A stretch of 64,000 nt of DNA from an uncultured Paracoccaceae bacterium (GTDB taxonomy: Bacteria; Pseudomonadota; Alphaproteobacteria; Rhodobacterales; Rhodobacteraceae). Of the stretch, positions 49,878-58,000 are shown one piece after another. The stretch's first letter is position 1, and the number at the start of each line of letters is the position of its first letter. Location: contig CANLYJ010000005.1 in the NCBI GenBank assembly GCA_947495295.1, forward strand, positions 186,001 to 250,000, written 5' to 3'. Under the pieces are notes generated by a model. The model did not search any database, had not been told where the DNA came from, and saw only the letters and a list, made by a program, of their open reading frames with translations. Position numbers and translations under genes: made by a program.

Positions 49878-50651
49878 CTACTCGAAATCGACCGCAGGTG
49901 CGACGAATGACGTTGCCAAATAGCGCACCACAACCGTGGTCACGTTGTCTTTGGCCCCCCGATCCAGCGTCTGTCGGATCAACCCGTCGCAGATCGCCTG
50001 CGGTGGATGGCCCGACTGCAAGGCACGCCCAATATCGTCATCGCCGCAATGTTCGGTCAGCCCGTCAGAGCAGAGCAGGAATGCGTCACCTTCGACCAGT
50101 TCCCCGTCAACCACATCACAGCGCGGCGCGTCGGTGACCCCGATTGCGCGGGTGATGACGTTTTTGCGCGGCCAGTGTTCCGCCTCTGCCGCGGAAATCA
50201 ATCCGGCCTCGAATAATTCGCGCACTTCGGTGTGGTCCTTGGTCAGTTGGGTCAGCGCCCCGTCGCGCAGCAGATAGATGCGGCTATCGCCCGACCAGAT
50301 GCAGATAAAGCGGTCCTCGAACGTCAAAAGTGCCACCAATGTCGCGCCAACTGTGCCGCCCCCAAGGGCAGCCGCATGTTGCCTGATCCGGTCATGCGCC
50401 CGCCCCAGCCGTTCCATGAACCGCGCCTGCAAATCTTCGGGCGAGCTGCCATAACCGACCGAGGCAAGCTCTGCCACGATGGTCTGGCTGGCGAAATCAC
50501 CGGCGTCATGTCCGCCCATCCCATCGGCGACCACCCAGACCCCGAATTCCGGTTTGGTCAGATAGCTGTCTTCGTTATGCGCGCGGACCATGCCCGTATC
50601 AGTGGCGGCCCCGGTTTCGATATCAAAATACTCGGTCTGCACTTGGGTCAT
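49878..50651 (-). CDS. pppA: T6SS PP2C-type phosphatase PppA
   Basis: This 257-residue metal-dependent phosphatase has the PPM motifs VRAHNEDSYL, VWVVADGMGGHDAGDFAS (metal aspartate and GGH), TVGATLVALL, IWSGDSRIYLLRDG, LLCSDGLTEHC and the late AKDNVTTVVVRY aspartate. It should remove phosphates placed by PpkA and reset the T6SS. I start at the ATG at 50651, which overlaps the tagF stop (ATGA); the longer frame is tagF shadow. Confidence 0.95.
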   Translation of the reverse strand: MTQVQTEYFDIETGAATDTGMVRAHNEDSYLTKPEFGVWVVADGMGGHDAGDFASQTIVAELASVGYGSSPEDLQARFMERLGRAHDRIRQHAAALGGGTVGATLVALLTFEDRFICIWSGDSRIYLLRDGALTQLTKDHTEVRELFEAGLISAAEAEHWPRKNVITRAIGVTDAPRCDVVDGELVEGDAFLLCSDGLTEHCGDDDIGRALQSGHPPQAICDGLIRQTLDRGAKDNVTTVVVRYLATSFVAPAVDFE

Positions 50652-51349
50652 TGTGTTGCAGCCTCGTTTTCTGGGGTGGTGAATGCGGCGCCCATCATCC
50701 AAGCAAAGGCGGCGGCGCCTGGTAAACCGTTGGTGACATAAAGCGCTGATCCACCCTGATCGCTGCGCCACAAATAGGTGCGCGTGGCCTGCGCCCGAGC
50801 GATATCGGCGGCGGAAACATCAGACCAAAGCCGGATGACATTGGCGTCAGGCCGCGACGCCCAGAAATCCGTAGCCGGTAGCGGGTCTGCCATCGCCAAA
50901 TCCGGCATGATCGCATCAGCAAAGCGTGCGGCCATCGCGCGCGCGTCGTCATCGCCCCTGTTGTAGTGGTTCAGAAACGCGTCAATTTTATCATAGAAGC
51001 CTTGATCGGGGTCGGTCGGGGGTGGTGCAATCGCTGCCCCTTCAACACCGGCCAGCAGGGGAAAGCGACGACCGACCTTGTCGCGCGCCGCAGCCATCAT
51101 CCCACAAAAACCGCGCCCCTTGGGCGTCAGGGCAGGGCCCATCCAGATGCGCATGACGGGGGCGTTGTCATAATGTGTTTCCCACGCATCGGCGACGCCG
51201 TCACGCAGTTGGGGCAGCATGTGGTTCAGCCAGCGTTCAAGACAATCGGACAGCGATTGCGACAGGCCCGCCGTGATGAAATCGCCAAATTCAGGGTGCT
51301 TGCCGTAAAAACCGGCTGCCATCTGGTTATGTTGCAGGGATTGGTCCAC
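50648..51349 (-). CDS. tagF: T6SS-associated protein TagF
   Basis: The 233-residue protein has the TagF pattern: GFYGKHPEFGDFITAGLSQSL near the start, then LERWLNHMLPQL, and MRIWMGPALTPKGRGFCGMMAAARDKVGRRFPLLAG. TagF represses T6SS post-translationally, in Agrobacterium and Pseudomonas by binding Fha. The start is a GTG at 51349, 4 bases after the tssM stop; the ATG at 51322 would cut nine residues and has no ribosome site. Confidence 0.93.
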   Translation of the reverse strand: MDQSLQHNQMAAGFYGKHPEFGDFITAGLSQSLSDCLERWLNHMLPQLRDGVADAWETHYDNAPVMRIWMGPALTPKGRGFCGMMAAARDKVGRRFPLLAGVEGAAIAPPPTDPDQGFYDKIDAFLNHYNRGDDDARAMAARFADAIMPDLAMADPLPATDFWASRPDANVIRLWSDVSAADIARAQATRTYLWRSDQGGSALYVTNGLPGAAAFAWMMGAAFTTPENEAATQ

Positions 51350-51353
51350 CGGA

Positions 51354-54300
51354 TCAGTCCACGCTTTGCGGGCAGCTGAAATTCGTCAGTTCGGGCATCG
51401 TGAACGGGTTGAAATTGGACGCAAATGTCATGTCAAACCGCACCGCGCGGCCCGCGAAAATATGGGTCAAACGTACACCATTGCCCAGATCGCGTGGCTG
51501 CTGCCCGGACCGAATGAAATCAACAATCGCCCATTGTCCGCCGCTCCATTGCCGGGGGCGTACGGAGGTTTCAAACCGCGAATCCGTGTTCATTTCAACG
51601 ACATTGCCGGTGCCGGGCCAGGTGATGGATTGCGATGTGCCATCCTTGATCAATTCGACTTTTTCATCATTCACGCTGATCGTCACATTGACCAGATCAC
51701 CGGGCAAATCTTCGGGCGAGAAGGTGATCACGACCTCAGGCTGACGTTCGCCGCTGGGAAAGAAAGCGCGCTGGATCTTGTCGGCCCGTTCAAACTGCAA
51801 CAGCATATTGGCGGACAAACGCCCGGCCAGTGGGCTGCCATTGCGCACCCGGAATCCATCATTCGTCTTGTCCACATGACGGCTAAGGTAGGTGTCGTAA
51901 TAGGTTTGCATCGTGCCACCCGGCCCAAAGAACCGGCTGAAATCCTGTACAGAGACATGCCGCGCACTGCCCAGATCAAACGGGTAATAGCCGTCCACGC
52001 TTTGCCGGCACTCGAAGGCGACGGTGTTGCCCATTTCGCGGTTCATCTCGCCAATATCGGCATCTGTTGCTTCGGCCTCAAAATCGCTTTTGACGTCGTT
52101 GAGGTATCGGCCAATTGGCCCTGGCAGGTTCGAATTATAGCGGGTCAAATCGTTTAGAAGGCCGGGCAAAAGCTGTCCTTCGACGCCGCCGGGGGCCTGT
52201 ACGGCCAGGCGGCGGTTTTGCTGGATCTGCTCCATGGTGGCGAGGATCACGTCGATGGGTCGCCCCGCAGCGCCTTGTTCGACCGCGCGATGCCAGAGTT
52301 CGAACCGGTCTTCGATCCGTTCCGCTTCGCGCCTTGGTCCGCCTTCACCGCCGCCAACGCGCTGCTGGTTCTTGGCGCTGTTGCTGGCTGCCTCAAGCAG
52401 GATGCGCTGCAACCCGCCAGAGGTCTGTTTGAATCGCTGGAACATCTGCCCACCGACATCGGCACCAACGCCACCCGTCGCCATGGCAGCGGGGTCGATG
52501 CTTTCCAATTCATCCAGAAAGCTGGTCAGTTTGGTTTCGCGCACGACCGCATTGGCCAGCCGCACGATGGGGGAGGCGAATTGCGATGATGCGGTGCCAA
52601 GCGCTGTGTAATTGGGTGCATCGCCAGCCATGTTATTGACCTGCACCCGGTCCAGCATATCCGACCATGCGGTTTCGAAGTCGCGCGCATATTGGCGTTG
52701 CAGAGCTTGTTCCAATCCAGCCAACTGGCTGTCGTAATTGACCGCATTAGCCTGATCGCCCAAGACCCATTTGTCGTTTTCCAGGACTGCGCCGACCTCT
52801 AGCACCTGATCAAGAAAGAAGAACCAGTAGCCGTCAAATGTATAAAGTGCCGGCACGCTGAGCGCGGAAAAATCGCTGCCATCATTGGTGGCGAACACGA
52901 TAGGCCCTTCTGGGTGCAGTTCCTCTGCCAGATTGAAATCGGGCAGGGCCGATTGCCGGGCCTTGTCCTGAATGATCGCATAGGCCTGATCGACAAGTGA
53001 CATCTGCACAATCGCGCTGCGCGACAGGGTGATGGCCGCATCATCAACGGGGATCGCGATATTCTTGGTGTCGTCCAGTTCCAGCATATTGGCCAGATGC
53101 TGTTTCAGCGCGTCGCCGGTCGCTTGATTGCCCAACCCGGCAAAGGCATCGTCCCAGATCGGTCCAAACCACGCCTTGATCGCGTCGTCATCGGGGCGTG
53201 GTCCAAGGCCCGCGAGTAGCATATAGACCTTCAGCGCGCGGTAGATTTCAGCCGGGTCGCCCTGTTCGCGCAGGTTCGGCAGCCGCTGTTCCAGATCAAG
53301 GATCAGGCGGGGCCGCAACATCTGTTCCAGCGCGTCACCATAGGATGCCTGACCGGCGGTGTTGATCCGTGCCAGTTGCCGCAGCCCGAACCCGTTCCAC
53401 GTCGTTTCTTCGACAATCGCCCCGTCATTCAGGGTGACGTCCTGCATCTGGTCCAGATAGGGTAGGACAGACACGACATCGGAGTTGTCCACCTCTGTCC
53501 GGTTCAACTCGGTCTGGGCGGTATTGGCATATTCGAATGCTTGCTGTTCAACCGTGTCGACGTAGTTCTTGTTTTGCCAAAAGCTGAAGCCAAGCCCGGT
53601 CAGCAGGGCGGCGGTGCCCAGCCCGATGGTGGACAGGCCCAATATGCGCAAGATGCGGGCGCGGCGGACGGCGCGGGCGTCATGACCCACCCAGTCACGC
53701 TCTTCAAAGATCACCCGCCGCAGCACATCATGCAGGAAAAAGCTTTTGCCCTGACCGGACATGAAAGACGGGGCAAAGGCCCCCGCTGCCTGATCATTGC
53801 GCGACATGGCCCCAAGGACCTGATCAATTGGCGTGCCTTCCTGCGTGCCAGAGGTGAAATAGAACCCCCGCAGGATCGCGCTTGATTTATACCGTGTGGG
53901 TTCAAAGATGCGGCGCAGGAAATCGCTGACATTATCGCGTAGCAGGGCCATCTGCCCCGGCAGGCCAAAGATGGCGACACGGCTGATGCCGTCGGGTTCC
54001 TCGGTCAGCCGGTCGATCAATTCGTCCGAGAGGCGCGATACCAGCTGGTCAAACTCTGCCGGGACCTGTTCGTGGGTTTGCGTCTTGCGGTCTTTGGTTT
54101 GAAAGGTCACGCCCCAAGCCGCCTTTCGTCGGTTCAGGCTGAAACTGCTGAAATATTCCCGGAAGCCCGAGATCAGGTCGCATTTCGTGAACAGCACATA
54201 AACCGGGAAATCGATGCGCAGCTTCTCATGCACCTCGCCCAGACGGGCGCGCACGATCTCGGAGTGTTGTGCCAGCTGTTCGGGTGTGGCGTTCATCATA

Positions 54301-54962
54301 TCCTCGACCGAGAAGGCCAGGATCACGCCGTTGATCGGCTGTTTCGGGCGTGATTTTTTCAGCAGATCAAGGAAAGACTGCCAACTGCTTTCATCCGCTG
54401 TCTTGTCGCTGTCTTGGGTTGTGTAGCGGCCTGCGGTGTCGATCAGGATCGCGTCTTCGGCAAACCACCAGTCGCAATAGCGGGTGCCGCCAAAGCCAGA
54501 CACGACGCCCGCATCATCCGCGTTGGACAGGGGAAATTCGATGCCGGAATTGCGCAGGGCGGTGGTTTTCCCGGCACCGGGTGGGCCGATGATCACATAC
54601 CATGGCAGATCATAGAGATAGGATGCGCCGCCCGATTTTTTCAACGTGGCCAGTGCCCCGTTCATCCGTTCGGCCAGAACCGTGCCATCGCCGGTGGGTT
54701 CAGGCGGGGTCAGCGCCTCTTCGATATCACGCGCAGCGGCGCGGCGTTTACGCCAGCCAAGGATCTGGAGCAGCAGGATCAGCCCCACAATCACCCCGAT
54801 CAGGATGGCCCGCAGCCAGACAGTGGCCATGATCGCGACGCCGGTCATCGGGAACCCGATCCAGATCGCGACGACCACACAAAGGATGCCAAGGATGATG
54901 GCCGGGATACGCATCCAAGGGCGCCAGCGCAGGAAACGGAACACGATGCGGAAAATGTTCAA
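51354..54962 (-). CDS. tssM: T6SS membrane-complex protein TssM (IcmF)
   Basis: The 1202-residue inner-membrane protein has two N-terminal helices (about 20-40 and 45-67) and a cytoplasmic NTPase-like domain with an intact Walker A GPPGAGKTT (126-134) and DTAGRY. A third helix lies near 437-460, and a periplasmic domain of about 740 residues ends with the IcmF C-terminal beta fold (VTISVNDEKVELIKDG, VVEMNTDSRFETSVRPRQWSGGQWAIVDFI). It spans the envelope with TssL. The start is a TTG overlapping the tssL stop (TTGA), indicating coupling. Confidence 0.94.
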   Translation of the reverse strand: MNIFRIVFRFLRWRPWMRIPAIILGILCVVVAIWIGFPMTGVAIMATVWLRAILIGVIVGLILLLQILGWRKRRAAARDIEEALTPPEPTGDGTVLAERMNGALATLKKSGGASYLYDLPWYVIIGPPGAGKTTALRNSGIEFPLSNADDAGVVSGFGGTRYCDWWFAEDAILIDTAGRYTTQDSDKTADESSWQSFLDLLKKSRPKQPINGVILAFSVEDMMNATPEQLAQHSEIVRARLGEVHEKLRIDFPVYVLFTKCDLISGFREYFSSFSLNRRKAAWGVTFQTKDRKTQTHEQVPAEFDQLVSRLSDELIDRLTEEPDGISRVAIFGLPGQMALLRDNVSDFLRRIFEPTRYKSSAILRGFYFTSGTQEGTPIDQVLGAMSRNDQAAGAFAPSFMSGQGKSFFLHDVLRRVIFEERDWVGHDARAVRRARILRILGLSTIGLGTAALLTGLGFSFWQNKNYVDTVEQQAFEYANTAQTELNRTEVDNSDVVSVLPYLDQMQDVTLNDGAIVEETTWNGFGLRQLARINTAGQASYGDALEQMLRPRLILDLEQRLPNLREQGDPAEIYRALKVYMLLAGLGPRPDDDAIKAWFGPIWDDAFAGLGNQATGDALKQHLANMLELDDTKNIAIPVDDAAITLSRSAIVQMSLVDQAYAIIQDKARQSALPDFNLAEELHPEGPIVFATNDGSDFSALSVPALYTFDGYWFFFLDQVLEVGAVLENDKWVLGDQANAVNYDSQLAGLEQALQRQYARDFETAWSDMLDRVQVNNMAGDAPNYTALGTASSQFASPIVRLANAVVRETKLTSFLDELESIDPAAMATGGVGADVGGQMFQRFKQTSGGLQRILLEAASNSAKNQQRVGGGEGGPRREAERIEDRFELWHRAVEQGAAGRPIDVILATMEQIQQNRRLAVQAPGGVEGQLLPGLLNDLTRYNSNLPGPIGRYLNDVKSDFEAEATDADIGEMNREMGNTVAFECRQSVDGYYPFDLGSARHVSVQDFSRFFGPGGTMQTYYDTYLSRHVDKTNDGFRVRNGSPLAGRLSANMLLQFERADKIQRAFFPSGERQPEVVITFSPEDLPGDLVNVTISVNDEKVELIKDGTSQSITWPGTGNVVEMNTDSRFETSVRPRQWSGGQWAIVDFIRSGQQPRDLGNGVRLTHIFAGRAVRFDMTFASNFNPFTMPELTNFSCPQSVD

Positions 54963-56569
54963 AACGTCCCCTCCCGGGCCAGCATGATTTCAACCCGCCG
55001 GTTTTGTGCCTTGCCCTCGGCGGTGTCATTGCTGGCGATGGGCTGTGTTTCGCCCTGACCATCCACAGTGATGCGGTCTGCTGATCCGCCGCAACCTGCG
55101 CCATCTGCCGGGACGGGCACATCAATCGCCTGTCCGTTTGCATCAACCATGGTGACAGCGACCGTGTCGCAGGCAGGCGTCGATAGACCATCGCGCAGGA
55201 TTGTGGCTACGGATTCGGCGCGGGCGACAGAGAGTTCGGTATTTGTCTTGTACCGACCACGGCCCGATAGCGGGTCGCTATCGGTATGGCCAACCACACG
55301 GATTGGCCCCGGTTCGCTGTTCAGGATGCGTGTGATTTCGGGTGCCACTTCCTGAAAGGCGGGGGACAGTTCGGTGCTGCCCCGGTTGAACAGCAACGCG
55401 TTGCCAACGCGAATAAAGATGAAATTGCCCTGAATACCCACCTCAACCGATCCATCGGCAATCAGATCGGACAGGCCATCCTTGATCCGGTCCAGCTGGG
55501 TCTGGTCTGGTTCTGGCGGTTGGAACGGCTCAATCTCGAAATTGCGGATCAGGGTGATTTGGCTGACATTCTGGTGCAGGCCGGTCAGATCGGTGGCGAC
55601 GGCATTGCCGTCCCGGTTCAACAGGGTGGACAAGGTGGCGAATGTGCCAACGATCAGGGCACCGGCCACCGCAGCATAAATCCACAAGGGCAAGCCGCCG
55701 AATTTACGCCGCCCACCCAAGGGCACACCGGCCCAATTGACCGAGATGTCTTCGTCGGGACGTGGTTTCACCCGCCGCAGGGTTTCGTAAATCGCCGACC
55801 GGATGCGCGACAGTTCAACCGCACCATTGGGGGCTGTGCGATACTGCCCTTCAAAACCCAGTGACAGGCAGGTCAGCATCAGTTCCAGCAGGTTAAAGCG
55901 CTGGGCGGGGGCCTGCATCGCCTTTTCCGCCTCTTGAAAGAAACCGACACCGGAATCGCGGCGCTGAAAGAAACGGGCGACCATCGAATATTGAATCCAG
56001 ACACCCCGATCGGCCCCCGGCAGGTTCTGGACGATGTCATCGGCGGTACCGGATAGGGCGTATTTGGCAACCTGCGCTTCATGCGGGTCGGCGCCAGCGG
56101 CGACGGCATTGGCCTCGAACTCGGTCAGTTCCCGGGTTACATGTTCCATCAGCGGCTGGGCCTGCATTTCGACCATGCCAGTGCGCAAGCGGCCAAACAG
56201 GATCAGCAGATTGGCGGCAGCAGCAAGCAACGGATTGCTTGGCCCACCTTTGCCTAACCCCTTGGCCCGCAAGGCTTCCTGCAAAGAAATACGTGGGGTT
56301 TGCAGCGGGGCCGCCTGCGGTTGATCGCTGGGGATGTCGGGGAAAAAGCTGTCGCTGGGGGCGTTGGGTCGCCCCATGTCACCGCCCGGTTGCGGTGTGG
56401 CCCCGCCCAGCCATGTGTTGCCGCCCGGTGGGGCCGGGCGTGGTGGGGTTGGTGCAGGTGGCGGCACTGCACCGCCGATGACAGTCCGGTCACCATTATT
56501 CGGCGGCGAGGGTTTGGCCCCCGGCAAGGGGCCACCAAATACCGTCTTGTCGTCGTCATCATCCGACAT
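54959..56569 (-). CDS. tssL: T6SS membrane-complex protein TssL with OmpA-type peptidoglycan-binding domain
   Basis: The 536-residue protein has an acidic, Pro-rich N-terminus (1-90) with three similar motifs, DKTVFGG (T9), DRTVIGG (T29) and NTWLGG (T52). The DotU domain follows (about 95-275; LLILFGRLRT, FNLLELMLTCLSLGFEGQYR), then one helix (293-315) and an OmpA/MotB domain (about 375-530; IRVVGHTDSDPLSGRGRYKTNTELSVARAESV, NRRVEIML). In Agrobacterium, PpkA phosphorylates TssL near its N-terminus and Fha binds it; these threonines are the likely equivalents. The OmpA domain anchors the complex to the wall, replacing a separate TagL. I start at 56569 (TGATG with the tssK stop). Confidence 0.95.
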   Translation of the reverse strand: MSDDDDDKTVFGGPLPGAKPSPPNNGDRTVIGGAVPPPAPTPPRPAPPGGNTWLGGATPQPGGDMGRPNAPSDSFFPDIPSDQPQAAPLQTPRISLQEALRAKGLGKGGPSNPLLAAAANLLILFGRLRTGMVEMQAQPLMEHVTRELTEFEANAVAAGADPHEAQVAKYALSGTADDIVQNLPGADRGVWIQYSMVARFFQRRDSGVGFFQEAEKAMQAPAQRFNLLELMLTCLSLGFEGQYRTAPNGAVELSRIRSAIYETLRRVKPRPDEDISVNWAGVPLGGRRKFGGLPLWIYAAVAGALIVGTFATLSTLLNRDGNAVATDLTGLHQNVSQITLIRNFEIEPFQPPEPDQTQLDRIKDGLSDLIADGSVEVGIQGNFIFIRVGNALLFNRGSTELSPAFQEVAPEITRILNSEPGPIRVVGHTDSDPLSGRGRYKTNTELSVARAESVATILRDGLSTPACDTVAVTMVDANGQAIDVPVPADGAGCGGSADRITVDGQGETQPIASNDTAEGKAQNRRVEIMLAREGTF

Positions 56570-57900
56570 CAGGCTTTCTCCGGTATCGCCCAAAGCTCTA
56601 GTTTCAGTTCCGGCCAGTCACCCGCGAAATGCATCCCGATGGCGGGGGCCATGGAAAATTCCTGCCAAAGCGGTGTCTTTTTATCTAATAGGAAATAGAC
56701 ATTGCTGGATACCACTCTGATCTGCCGTGGCGGATTAGGCAAATGCATCAGGCTGATGCCCGGCAGGTTGTTCTTGACGATTTCGGACATGCGCGTGTTG
56801 GGGCCAACCTTGCACAGTTCCGGGAATTGCTGCTGGACTTGCGTCAGCGGTTTGCCGGTTTCGACCTCGATCACGAAGGTTGCATCGCGGAACAGGTTGC
56901 GATCTGCCACTTCGGCAAGGAAGGAGTTCTGCCGCACCTGCCGCAGGTCAAGCCGCACCGCCCGGCCCACATCACGGCTAAGCAGGCGCTGGATATCCTG
57001 CACCACCGGGGTAAAGGTTTCTTTTAGATCGCCATGGTCATAGGGTTTGTATTCGCGGGCCATCCGTTCGCCATTGTCGAATGTGGCCAGTTCGCCCGCA
57101 AACCCGATCAGCCGTTCATATAGCCGTTCGGGATGCACCGCACGCCCATGGCCCAGATGACGCAGCACGCCGATTTCACGGTTCAGGGTCATCAGCATCA
57201 GGTAATCGGTGGCCTGCATACCGCCCCCCGATGACGGGTCAGAGGCGTAGCGGGCGAGGCTGCCCAGTTTCGCCTCAATCCAGCCGATCACCCGGCTCAG
57301 GTAGCCTTCGATCACAGGATGCACGGCGAGGATCAGTGCGGGCGGCGGGACCGTATCATCAAGAGAGATGACACCATCGCGCACCTCGTTGATCCGGGCA
57401 AGACGCAGGCATTGATAGCCCGGCTTGGCTGATTTGCGGATGTCCAGTTCCAGCCGGGGCACGGCGGTTTCGATCTGATGTTCGATCCGGGACGCGCTAG
57501 CATTGTCGGCTACCGTATCGGATGATAGCACATATCGGGTTGTCGCGGCATCGGGGCCTAGGCCCACATCCTGCCCATTCTGGCTTTGATCCGGCAGGGT
57601 CAGCCAAAGATAGAGGTTCTTGGCATCCTCGGGCACGTCGACGGGCAGGGGCAGTTCGCCCGCATTGGGGGCGTCAAAGGGGGTGCCATCGGGCATGATC
57701 CCCACCACGCTGCGCAATCCCAACCGACCCTGTTGGGCCAGATCGCGATCGATTGTCATTTCGGCCAGCCCCCAAGGATAGGGTGTCATTACATCAGTAC
57801 GGGCCTGGATCAGTTTTTCAAGGTAGCGGTCGCTTTGCTGTAAATGCTGGGGTTGCAGAAACAGACCTTCTTTCCAAGCAACTTTGCTAAACCAAGACAT
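56569..57900 (-). CDS. tssK: T6SS baseplate adaptor TssK
   Basis: The 443-residue VasE/ImpJ-type protein begins VAWKEGLFLQPQHLQQSDRYLEKLI, the strong family signature, and has YLMLMTLNREIGVLRHLGHGRAVHPERLYERLIGFAGELATF and the C-terminal VVSSNVYFLLDKKTPLWQEFSMAPAIGMHFAGDWPELKLELWAI block. It links the baseplate to TssL and TssM. It is the first T6SS gene of the reverse arm, about 100 bases downstream of the autotransporter gene, and its promoter is presumably in that gap. Confidence 0.96.
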   Translation of the reverse strand: MSWFSKVAWKEGLFLQPQHLQQSDRYLEKLIQARTDVMTPYPWGLAEMTIDRDLAQQGRLGLRSVVGIMPDGTPFDAPNAGELPLPVDVPEDAKNLYLWLTLPDQSQNGQDVGLGPDAATTRYVLSSDTVADNASASRIEHQIETAVPRLELDIRKSAKPGYQCLRLARINEVRDGVISLDDTVPPPALILAVHPVIEGYLSRVIGWIEAKLGSLARYASDPSSGGGMQATDYLMLMTLNREIGVLRHLGHGRAVHPERLYERLIGFAGELATFDNGERMAREYKPYDHGDLKETFTPVVQDIQRLLSRDVGRAVRLDLRQVRQNSFLAEVADRNLFRDATFVIEVETGKPLTQVQQQFPELCKVGPNTRMSEIVKNNLPGISLMHLPNPPRQIRVVSSNVYFLLDKKTPLWQEFSMAPAIGMHFAGDWPELKLELWAIPEKA

Positions 57901-57961
57901 GACAATCCAATCAATTCAGTAGTACAAGCAAAGGCGCTGCCGATGCCCGGTAAGTCTGAAA

Positions 57962-57983
57962 CCTTGACCCGGCAGGGTCAAGG
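57962..57983 (-). terminator. Stem-loop after the autotransporter gene
   Basis: 9-bp arms CCTTGACCC and GGGTCAAGG enclose a 4-base loop, 18 bases after the autotransporter stop and 62 bases before the tssK start on the reverse strand. A short TTTC follows. It separates the two transcription units. Confidence 0.65.
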
Positions 57984-58000
57984 CAGGAACGCGCGGCAAT

